NCBI GenBank assembly: GCA_963827065.1 | Contig: CAWGZM010000008.1 | Location: 124,001-188,000 of the forward strand | Reading direction: 5' to 3' | DNA from: JACVRW01 sp963827065 | GTDB lineage: Bacteria > Actinomycetota > Thermoleophilia > Solirubrobacterales > Thermoleophilaceae | Length of the DNA: 64,000 nucleotides | Shown: piece by piece, positions 25,347 to 32,192 of the stretch | Layout of the letters: each line of letters begins with the position of its first letter | Position numbering within the stretch: the stretch's first letter is position 1 | Notes under the pieces: model-generated | The model's input: the letters and a program-made list of their open reading frames with translations, nothing else | The model's database searches: none | Told to the model about the DNA's origin: nothing | Position numbers and translations under genes: made by a program

Positions 25347-26270
25347 ATGGAGAACATCCTCGACAGGCGGCTCGTGCTCGTCATGGGCAAGGGCGGCACC
25401 GGCAAGACTACGATCGCGGCTGCACTCGGCCTGGCGGCCGCCAGGCGCGGCCGGCGCACGGTCGTGGTCGAGGTGTCGGAGCAGCAGCGCCTGCTGGGCC
25501 TGTTCGGCAAGGGCGCGCGCGACCACGACGAGGTGCAGCTCGACCGCAACCTCTTCGGCCTTTCGATCGATCCGCAGCGGGCGATGGAGGAATGGTTGCG
25601 CCACCAGCTGCGCTCGGGGACGCTCGCGGGCCTGCTCGGCGGGAGCCGCATCTTCCAGCTGCTGACCGCCGCGGCGCCCGGGGTCAGCGAGCTCGTGACC
25701 ATGGGCAAGATCTGGGATCTCGCCCAGCTCGAGCGGCGCACCGGCGGCTCGGTCTTCGACATCGCGATCGTCGACGCGCCTGCGACCGGGCACGGCCTGG
25801 GGCTGCTCAGAGCGCCCGGCACCTACGCTCGCATCGCCCGAGCCGGACCGGTCGCACGCCAGGCTCGCCGCATCGACGAGTTCACCCGCGATCCGGCGAC
25901 CACGGGGATCATCGCCGCGGCGCTGCCGGAGGAGATGCCGGTGTCCGAGACGCTCGACCTCGAGGACCGGCTCGCCGCGGACGACATGGCGCTCGACGCG
26001 ATCGTCGTCAACGGCGTGATGCCGGAGCGCTACGAGGCCGCCGAGATCGGTGTGCTCGAGAGCCTGAACGGTCGCGGCGGGCCGGCCGCCCGGGCCGCGC
26101 TCGAGACAGCGCTCCTCGAGCACCGGCGGGCTGCGGGCCAGAGCGAGCAGCTCGGCCGTCTGCGGGAGGAGGCGGGGGCCGGCGTGAGCACCCTGCCCTT
26201 CCTGTTCGCGCCGGCGCTCGGCCGCCCGGAGCTCGAGGAGCTGGCGCGGCTGTTGGAGGGGCAGCTGTGA
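25347..26270 (+). CDS. Get3/ArsA-family ATPase, first of a pair (Rv3679-like)
   Basis: This 307-residue P-loop ATPase starts LVLVMGKGGTGKTTIAAALG (residues 9-28), the deviant Walker A of the anion-transporting ATPase family. It continues with a VVEVSEQQRLLGLFG switch region and FDIAIVDAPATGHGLGLLRAP as the signature. ATG 25347 has GGAGG 5 bases upstream. It overlaps the second ATPase gene by 4 bases (GTGA). The pair resembles mycobacterial Rv3679-Rv3680, which form a heteromeric Get3-like complex. It is divergent from parA-ftsZ with an 85-bp gap. Confidence 0.85.
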   Translation: MENILDRRLVLVMGKGGTGKTTIAAALGLAAARRGRRTVVVEVSEQQRLLGLFGKGARDHDEVQLDRNLFGLSIDPQRAMEEWLRHQLRSGTLAGLLGGSRIFQLLTAAAPGVSELVTMGKIWDLAQLERRTGGSVFDIAIVDAPATGHGLGLLRAPGTYARIARAGPVARQARRIDEFTRDPATTGIIAAALPEEMPVSETLDLEDRLAADDMALDAIVVNGVMPERYEAAEIGVLESLNGRGGPAARAALETALLEHRRAAGQSEQLGRLREEAGAGVSTLPFLFAPALGRPELEELARLLEGQL

Positions 26271-27334
26271 TCGAGAGCTGGCTCGAGCGCAAGAGCATCT
26301 GCATCTGCGCGGGCTCGGGCGGGGTCGGCAAGACGACCACCTCGGCGGCCATCGCGCTCGGGATGGCCGCACGCGGGAAGAAGGTGGCGGTGCTCACGAT
26401 CGACCCGGCCAAGCGCCTGGCAGGCGCGCTCGGCCTGCACGAGCTGGGCAACGAGGAGCGCCGCGTGGAGGCGGACGTCGACGGCGAGCTGTGGGCGATG
26501 ATGCTCGACGCCAAGCGCACCTTCGACGACCTGATCGAATGGCACGCGCCCGACGAGCGGACACGCGACGCGGTGCTCTCCAACCGGATCTATCAGGAGC
26601 TGTCGAATGCGGTGGCGGGCTCGCAGGAGTACATGGCCATGGAGAAGCTCCACGAGCTGCACCAGCAGGGCCGCTACGACCTGCTCGTCCTCGACACACC
26701 TCCCACTCGCAACGCGCTCGACTTCATCGACGCGCCGAAGAAGCTCGCCGCGTTCATCGACTCTCGCTCGCTGCAGTTCTTCACCGCGCCGGGCTTTCTC
26801 GGGCTCAAGGTCTTCGGCCGGGGCACCGGAATGCTGTTCTCGGTGATGAAGCGCGCCACCGGCATCGACCTTCTGGAGGACCTGTCCGAGTTCTTCCGGA
26901 GCTTCGGCGACATGGCCGCGGGATTCCGCGAGCGTGCCGACGGCGTCAACCGGCTCCTCGCGGACAGCCGCACCGCCTTCGTGCTCGTGACCTCCCCGAG
27001 CTCGGATGCCATCGATGAGGCGGCCTTCTTCCACCACCGGCTGCTCGACGCGGGCCTGCCCTTCGCAGGGATCGTGGCCAACCGGGTGCGGCCGGAGCTG
27101 CCCGCGGAGAACGGCGCGGGCGCCGAGCTCGAGAAGATGGTGGGCGGCGAGCTGGCCGCCAAGGTGCTCGCCAGCTTCGAGGACGAGCGCCGCCTCGGCG
27201 CACGCGACCAGGCCAATCTCGAGCGCCTGCGCAAGCGCCTGCGCCGCAGCCCCATGATCGAGATTCCCCAGTTGGATGCCGACGTTCATGACCTGCACGG
27301 GCTGCGGCTGATGGACGAGTACCTGTTCGGGTAA
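26267..27334 (+). CDS. Get3/ArsA-family ATPase, second of a pair (Rv3680-like)
   Basis: This 355-residue partner of the preceding ATPase has Walker A CAGSGGVGKTTTSAAIALG, switch region LTIDPAKRLAGALGL and Walker B YDLLVLDTPPTRNALDFIDAP. The start is GTG 26267 overlapping the upstream stop. It is longer than its partner, with an insert of helical sequence (GFLGLKVFGRGTGMLFSVMK) that in Get3 proteins forms the hydrophobic client groove. That match is by resemblance only. Such ATPases handle tail-anchored proteins in eukaryotes and are linked to stress tolerance in mycobacteria. Confidence 0.85.
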   Translation: MIESWLERKSICICAGSGGVGKTTTSAAIALGMAARGKKVAVLTIDPAKRLAGALGLHELGNEERRVEADVDGELWAMMLDAKRTFDDLIEWHAPDERTRDAVLSNRIYQELSNAVAGSQEYMAMEKLHELHQQGRYDLLVLDTPPTRNALDFIDAPKKLAAFIDSRSLQFFTAPGFLGLKVFGRGTGMLFSVMKRATGIDLLEDLSEFFRSFGDMAAGFRERADGVNRLLADSRTAFVLVTSPSSDAIDEAAFFHHRLLDAGLPFAGIVANRVRPELPAENGAGAELEKMVGGELAAKVLASFEDERRLGARDQANLERLRKRLRRSPMIEIPQLDADVHDLHGLRLMDEYLFG

Positions 27335-27382
27335 CCGGTCCCTTACGTTGTCTCGAGGTGGGTAGTCATCCGTAGGACAGAT

Positions 27383-28252
27383 ATGGCGGCACGAATCGAG
27401 CCGGGGCTTCACGACTGCTACGAGAGCTGTCGCCGGCTGCATCGCCGCCGCGACCCGACCTACTACTGGGCCACGCGCCGGCTGCCGCACGAGGTCCGGC
27501 CCGCCGTGCACGCCCTCTATGCGCTCGTCCGTGAGGTCGACGACGTGGTCGACGCGCCCAGCCGCGTGCCGACCGCGGCGCGCCGCCGCGCCGTCCTGCT
27601 CTGGGAGGAGCGGCTGCGCCTCGCACGCGCGGGCGGGCCGGGCGGGCATCCCGTGGTGGCGGCGCTCGTCGACGCCGGCCGGCGCCATGACCTCCCGCTC
27701 GACGAGCTCGATCTGTACTTCGACTCGATGCGCATCGACTGCGCGCCGGTGCGTGTTCAGACCTGGGACGAGCTGGAGCACTACATGCGAGGCAGTGCCG
27801 GCTCGGTGGGCCGCATCCTGGGCGCGCTGCTCGGCGCGCCGGGAAGCGACCCCGAGCCGTTCGAGCGCCTGGCGCTCGCCTTCCAGCTGACCAACTTCGT
27901 CCGCGACGTGCGCGAAGACTGGGAGCTCGATCGCGTCTACATGCCCGCCGAGGATCTCGAGCGCTTCGGCGTTTCCACCACGCACATCGCGAGCCGCGAG
28001 CCGACGCCCGGCTTCCGGCGCGTGCTCGCACTCGAGGTCGAGCGCGCGCGTGGCCTCTTCCGGGAGGGCGCCGCTGCGGCGGAGCTCGTCTCGCCGAGCG
28101 TCCGGCGCGGAATCTGGATGGCTCGCTCGGTCTACGAGGGAGTGCTCGATCGCGTCGAGCGGCTCGGCTTCGACGTCCTGCGCCACCGCGCGGCGCTGCC
28201 GCCGTGGGAGCTCGCCGGCGCCGTGGCGACGGGGCTGCGCGCGAGCGCATGA
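27383..28252 (+). CDS. Phytoene/squalene synthase family protein
   Basis: This 289-residue head-to-head prenyl synthase has the two Asp-rich Mg-diphosphate motifs, REVDDVVD near residue 50 and VRDVRED near residue 176. It also has FDSMRIDCAPVRVQTWDELEHYMRGSAGSVG, typical of phytoene synthases. It condenses two C15 or C20 prenyl diphosphates to squalene or phytoene. It overlaps the flavoprotein gene downstream by 4 bases. Without a desaturase or cyclase nearby, the product (carotenoid or hopanoid precursor) is undecided. Confidence 0.86.
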   Translation: MAARIEPGLHDCYESCRRLHRRRDPTYYWATRRLPHEVRPAVHALYALVREVDDVVDAPSRVPTAARRRAVLLWEERLRLARAGGPGGHPVVAALVDAGRRHDLPLDELDLYFDSMRIDCAPVRVQTWDELEHYMRGSAGSVGRILGALLGAPGSDPEPFERLALAFQLTNFVRDVREDWELDRVYMPAEDLERFGVSTTHIASREPTPGFRRVLALEVERARGLFREGAAAAELVSPSVRRGIWMARSVYEGVLDRVERLGFDVLRHRAALPPWELAGAVATGLRASA

Positions 28253-29367
28253 CGCGGCGCGCGACGCTGCGCGGGGCGGAGCGGACCTCGCTCGAGGGCA
28301 CGAGCGCGGACGTGCTCGTGTGCGGCGCGAGCTTCGCCGGCCTGGCGGTCGCTCGCGAGCTCGCGGGCAGCGGTGCCGACGTGCTCGTCGTCGACCGCTA
28401 CGAGATCGGCGAGCGGGCCACCTCGGCCTGCGCGGCTCCGCGGCCATGGCTCGAGGCCATGGGCGTGGCGGAGGCGATTCGCCAGGAGATCCCGCACATG
28501 AGCTTCCACACCCCGCACGGCTCGGCGCGCTACCGCCTGCCGTGGAGCTGGGCGGCGTTCGACTACCGCAAGCTCTGCCGGCTCCTCCACGCGCAGTGCG
28601 ACGCCCGCTTCGAGATCGCCACAGTCCGCGGACGCGACGACCGGGGCGTCTCGACCGACCGCGGCTGCCTCCGCGCGCCGCTCGTGGTGGACGCCCTCGG
28701 CTGGCGCCGTGTGCTCGCGGGCAGCCCCAATCAGCCGCCCGAGGCGCCGCTGTCGCGCGGGCTCGAGGTCCATCCGGACGGCGGCGGAGTCGACCTGGAC
28801 GTGTGGATCGACCGCTCGCTCGTGCGTTCCGGCTACGGATGGAGCGTGCCGGCCGGCGGCGAGCAGCGGGTCGGGGTGGGCTCCTACGAGCCGCGCGACC
28901 ACGTCCGTGCGCCGACGGTCGCGCTCGCGGGGCGCCTCGAGCGCGACGCGGTGCGCTATCAGGGCAACTGGTTCCCCCACCGCCTGCGGCGCGCCGCCGA
29001 GGGCGGTGTCTTCTTCGTGGGCGACTCGGCCGGACACTGCTTTCCGCTCTCGGGTGAGGGCATCCGGACGGCGTTCTACTTCGGGATCGCCTGCGGCCGC
29101 GAGCTGCGCGGCGTCTTGGCGCGCGAGCGCGGCGTCGAGGAGGCGCTGCGCCGCTATGCCGCGTTCAGCGCGTCACACCACAGGGCGTTCGGCATCGCCC
29201 TGCGTCTGCAGTGGCTGATCCCGCGCCTGCCTCCGCGCGCGCTCACGCTGATGCTGCGCGGGCTCGGCCGCCAGCGTCTCGTGAACCGTGCCTTCGGCTG
29301 GTACCTCGACCAGGCCCATCCCGCCTTCGCCTCCCGGCGCGCGCCGGTTCAGACAGGCGCGCTGTAG
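28249..29367 (+). CDS. FAD-dependent oxidoreductase, geranylgeranyl-reductase-like
   Basis: This 372-residue flavoprotein of the p-hydroxybenzoate hydroxylase fold has an N-terminal dinucleotide site (ADVLVCGASFAGLAVARELAGSG, with GxSxxG in place of GxGxxG) and the C-terminal FAD motif VFFVGDSAGHCFPLSGEGIRTAFYFG. This pattern is typical of the geranylgeranyl reductase and squalene epoxidase group. Its ATG at 28249 overlaps the prenyl synthase stop, so a prenoid substrate is likely. The exact reaction, reduction or oxygenation, is not fixed. Its 3' end overlaps the convergent gene by 19 bases. Confidence 0.78.
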   Translation: MTRRATLRGAERTSLEGTSADVLVCGASFAGLAVARELAGSGADVLVVDRYEIGERATSACAAPRPWLEAMGVAEAIRQEIPHMSFHTPHGSARYRLPWSWAAFDYRKLCRLLHAQCDARFEIATVRGRDDRGVSTDRGCLRAPLVVDALGWRRVLAGSPNQPPEAPLSRGLEVHPDGGGVDLDVWIDRSLVRSGYGWSVPAGGEQRVGVGSYEPRDHVRAPTVALAGRLERDAVRYQGNWFPHRLRRAAEGGVFFVGDSAGHCFPLSGEGIRTAFYFGIACGRELRGVLARERGVEEALRRYAAFSASHHRAFGIALRLQWLIPRLPPRALTLMLRGLGRQRLVNRAFGWYLDQAHPAFASRRAPVQTGAL

Positions 29368-30908
29368 TCCTCGGGGTCGTCGTAGGCCCAGTCGTCCGAG
29401 GGCGTGACTCCCTCGAGGTGCGGCTGGTGCGCCGCGTCCTCCGTGAGCCGCTCCATCTCCGACGTGTCGATCTCCTCCTCCTCGAGGAGGAGCGGCGACG
29501 CCACGGCGGCGGGCTCGGGCGCCGGCTCCGGGTCGTACTCGGGCTCCGGCTCGTGGGTGGGCTCCGGCTCGTATTCGAGCTCGGGCTCGGGCTCGGGCTC
29601 AGGTTCCGGTTCCGGCTCGGGCGCCGGCTCGGACTCGCGAGTGAAGCGCTCCCCCCTCATGTCGCGCGCGTGAATCTCGGGGAAGGGCTCCTCGTTCGAC
29701 TCGATCAGGATCTCGTCGGCCACCGTCTTCAGGTCCGAGTCGAGGTAGCCGCACAGGATGTCGCGCAGCAGCGCGCGCACGTGGTCCTCGAGCTGGGCGA
29801 CGATCTCGCGCGGCGAGCCGTCCGGCACGCGGCCGCCGCCGCCCATCAGCATCCGCTCGAGCGAGATCGCGGACTCGATGTGGCCCTGCACCTCACGGCG
29901 CCTGCCCTCCTCGGCGCAGAGCGCCGCCACGCGCAGCGCCAGGCTCGCCTGGCCCGCCTCGCCGGTCGCGTCGAGCAGGCCACGCAGCGCTAGCAACAGG
30001 TCCGACAGGGCCTCCGAGTCGCGCGGGCGCTCGCAGGCCATCTCGAAGCGTGCGAGCGCCCAGGCGACCGTTCCACCGGGCCGGGTTCCCTCGATCACAG
30101 CCACAAATTCGCGCAGTGCGCCCTCCTCGCCGGCGGCGAGCTGCCAGCCGGGCCCGCGGCCGGCGCCCGTGCCGCCCACCGGCACCGCCGACCAGCGCCC
30201 GTGGTCGGTGCGCCGCCAGCCGGGCGCGCCGAGGCTCACCGCGCCCGCGCGCCACAGCCGCAGCGCGGTAACGAGCCGGCGCATGCGCGCGTCGGCGTCG
30301 CCCGCGCCGAGGCGCTCGTCGGCCGCCATGTCGCTGTCGAGCGCGCACAGGAGGGCGGGCGCCCCGTCGCCCCCCTCCGGGTACACCGCCTCGGTCGGCG
30401 CGTCCGCGTGGTCGCCGCGCACGATCGAGAGCCCTCCGCCGAAGTCGATCCGCTCCGCCTCCATCCAGGCCCCGTCGAGCGGCGCGACGACGCGGTCGCG
30501 CACGGCGTCGCGGAACAGGGTGGTCTCCACCTCGCGGTAGACGCGCTCGAAGCGCTCCTCGGGAAAGCCGAAGCTGGTGGCGTCCTCGTAGAGCCGCTCG
30601 AGCAGCGCCTGCAGGGCGGGCTCGGCCTGCTCGCCGCGCAGGCCGTTGACCCTCAGCCAGCTCGCGGCGCCCGCGCCGAGCTCGAGGCAGGCGCGGTGGC
30701 AGGCGGGCAGCTCGCGGAGGCGCTCCCAGCGCCCGCCGATGAAGGCGCCGGTGCGCGGCTGGTAGCGGTAGAGGACGGGGCCGCGGCGGTCGCCCTCGTC
30801 GACGACGTCGAACTCGACCTCCGCGCCCGCCTTGAGGTCATCGCTGAGGAGCGCCGCGGCCTCGAGCGCGAAGTCCCGCAGCGCGTCGTGAAGAGCACGA
30901 TTGCGCAT
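29349..30908 (-). CDS. Large hypothetical protein with acidic Pro-Glu tail
   Basis: This 519-residue protein has no recognised family. Residues 1-430 look globular and soluble, with several Trp (RYQPRTGAFIGGRWERL, WLRVNGLRGEQAEPALQALLERLYED). Residues ~440-490 are a low-complexity acidic tract dominated by Glu-Pro pairs (EPEPEPEPEPEPEPELEYEP). The C-terminus is Asp/Glu-rich. There is no signal peptide. The tail could be a flexible linker or partner-binding arm. Codon use matches the neighbours. It stands alone between convergent and divergent genes. Confidence 0.6.
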   Translation of the reverse strand: MRNRALHDALRDFALEAAALLSDDLKAGAEVEFDVVDEGDRRGPVLYRYQPRTGAFIGGRWERLRELPACHRACLELGAGAASWLRVNGLRGEQAEPALQALLERLYEDATSFGFPEERFERVYREVETTLFRDAVRDRVVAPLDGAWMEAERIDFGGGLSIVRGDHADAPTEAVYPEGGDGAPALLCALDSDMAADERLGAGDADARMRRLVTALRLWRAGAVSLGAPGWRRTDHGRWSAVPVGGTGAGRGPGWQLAAGEEGALREFVAVIEGTRPGGTVAWALARFEMACERPRDSEALSDLLLALRGLLDATGEAGQASLALRVAALCAEEGRRREVQGHIESAISLERMLMGGGGRVPDGSPREIVAQLEDHVRALLRDILCGYLDSDLKTVADEILIESNEEPFPEIHARDMRGERFTRESEPAPEPEPEPEPEPEPELEYEPEPTHEPEPEYDPEPAPEPAAVASPLLLEEEEIDTSEMERLTEDAAHQPHLEGVTPSDDWAYDDPEDYSAPV

Positions 30909-30956
30909 GAGGCGCGATTTCGATGAACGCGCCCGGTGTCCTGCTAACAGCCGCGC

Positions 30957-31325
30957 TCAGGCGGCCGCGACGGCGGGCCGGCCGCGCGTCGTGGCGCAGG
31001 AGTCCTCGTCGACTCCGAGCCACTCGCGACCGTAGCTGCGCATGTCCTCGATCAGCGGCACGAGTGCCTCGCCCTTGACGGTCAGCGAGTACTCGACCCG
31101 CGGCGGGACCTCGGCATAGGTGTGGCGCTCGACGATGCCCTGCTCCTCGAGCGCCCGCAGCCGCAGCGACAGCGTCCGCGGGCTGATTCCCGCGAGCGAG
31201 CGCTCGAGCTCGCAGAAGCGACTCCGGCCCTCGGCCAGGTCACGGATGACGAGAATCGTCCACTTGCCGCAGATGATGTCGGCGGTGGCACAGACGGGGC
31301 AGCTGGGATCGCCCATGGAGGCCAT
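30957..31325 (-). CDS. HxlR-family winged-helix regulator
   Basis: This ~122-residue winged-helix protein has the HxlR hallmark Cys region CPVCATADIICGKWTILVIRDL near residues 9-30 and the recognition helix ISPRTLSLRLRALEEQGIVERH. The N-terminal Cys could sense oxidants or electrophiles, as in some family members. I choose ATG 31325 (or 31316); an apparent longer start at 31400 lies inside the palindromic element and is not native. A 17-bp palindrome just upstream is a likely autoregulatory site. Confidence 0.85.
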   Translation of the reverse strand: MASMGDPSCPVCATADIICGKWTILVIRDLAEGRSRFCELERSLAGISPRTLSLRLRALEEQGIVERHTYAEVPPRVEYSLTVKGEALVPLIEDMRSYGREWLGVDEDSCATTRGRPAVAAA

Positions 31326-31336
31326 GGTACCGCAAG

Positions 31337-31353
31337 ACTTCACGAAGTGAAGT
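31337..31353. promoter_or_regulatory. Candidate HxlR operator
   Basis: ACTTCACGAAGTGAAGT is a 17-bp perfect palindrome with a 3-base centre, located 12-28 bases upstream of the HxlR start. Symmetric ACTT...AAGT-like sites are typical of MarR/HxlR-class winged-helix regulators, so autoregulation is likely. Confidence 0.45.
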
Positions 31354-31359
31354 AAAGGA

Positions 31360-31413
31360 AAGGGGTCAGGTCTTGCATTCGCGCATATGCGCGAATGCAA
31401 GACCTGACCCCTT
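31360..31413. repeat. Perfect 54-bp palindrome, copy 1 of a dispersed palindromic element
   Basis: Each half starts AAGGGGTCAGGTCTTGCATT and the two halves meet at CGCGCAT|ATGCGCG with no mismatch over 54 bp. It lies between the end of the AIM24 gene (31419) and the HxlR regulatory region. A second copy with identical 24-bp arms and a 4-base loop lies in the sulfurtransferase gene at 56365-56416. Sequences like GGGGTCAGGTCTTG are, to my recollection, seen in REP-like palindromes mobilised by IS200-type (Y1) transposases; no transposase is encoded in this window. Confidence 0.8.
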
Positions 31414-31418
31414 CGCCG

Positions 31419-32129
31419 CTAGCCCCCCAGGCCGCTCAGCAGGCCCCCGCCTCCGCCGCTTCCGCCGGCGGCGGCGTAGACGCGGCCCTCGCTCGGCTGG
31501 ACGAGGACCCAGCCGGCGCCGGCGAACGACATCTGGATCGACTCCCCGGAGCCGCGCCCGACGAGGTTCTTCAGCTTGATGTCGGTCTTGAGGCCGGTCT
31601 GGACGCTCGACGACCAGGTGATCGCCGCCTGGGGATCGGCGAAGGTCGGCGCTTCGCCCGTGTTCAGGAGCACGGGCGGCCCGTCAGAGACGATCGCCAC
31701 CCAACCGCTGCCCTGGAGCGCCGTGTTGAACAGGCCGCCCGCCACCATCCCGCTGGCGCCCTCGACCTTCTTGATGTCCCAGTCGATGCCGGCGTCGAAC
31801 GCGAGCAGGTTCGAGCCGTTGACCGTGATCGCGTCGTTCTCGAGGTAGAGAAGGTGCACGTCCTGAGCGGTGTCGGCGAGGAAGACCTCTCCCGTCCCCG
31901 ACATCTTCATGAGCCTGGTGCCCTCGCCCGTCACGGCCTTCTTGAGCATCCTGCTCATGCCGCCCGAGCCGGCGTACTCGAACGCCACGTCGCCCTGGTA
32001 GGCGACCATCGCACCTGACTTGGCCTGAATCGTGACCTGATCGAGACTCACCTTCAGCAGCTTCGAGTTCTGGAGAGCGAACGCCTGCTCGGACTGCGTC
32101 TCTTGGAACTCACCGAGTGTGCTCTGCAC
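31419..32129 (-). CDS. AIM24 family protein
   Basis: This 236-residue protein has the AIM24 (TIGR00266-like) fold: LLKVSLDQVTIQAKSGAMVAYQGDVAFEY near residue 25, GTGEVFLADTAQDVHLLYLE and LVGRGSGESIQMSFAGAGWVLVQPSE. The C-terminus is a Gly-rich tail (GGSGGGGGLLSGLGG). Bacterial members are soluble beta-rich proteins of unknown function; the mitochondrial relative AIM24 affects cristae organisation. It is divergent from the exported S55-like protein gene. The palindromic element begins 6 bases past its stop. Confidence 0.82.
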   Translation of the reverse strand: MQSTLGEFQETQSEQAFALQNSKLLKVSLDQVTIQAKSGAMVAYQGDVAFEYAGSGGMSRMLKKAVTGEGTRLMKMSGTGEVFLADTAQDVHLLYLENDAITVNGSNLLAFDAGIDWDIKKVEGASGMVAGGLFNTALQGSGWVAIVSDGPPVLLNTGEAPTFADPQAAITWSSSVQTGLKTDIKLKNLVGRGSGESIQMSFAGAGWVLVQPSEGRVYAAAGGSGGGGGLLSGLGG

Positions 32130-32192
32130 CTGTACTCCTTGTCATTTTCAGTTCGCTGGCTACGGCACCCCTTCACGCTACCCTGCGCTCCC

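Noticed and set aside
24686..26266. Apparent N-terminal extension of the second Get3-like ATPase
   Set aside because: The open frame happens to continue upstream through parA and the first ATPase, but the GTG at 26267 overlapping the previous stop and the family start fit much better.
31373..31400. Upstream start of the HxlR gene and a short plus-strand frame beginning MHSRICANARPDPF
   Set aside because: Both come from the palindromic element read in either direction, not from native coding sequence.
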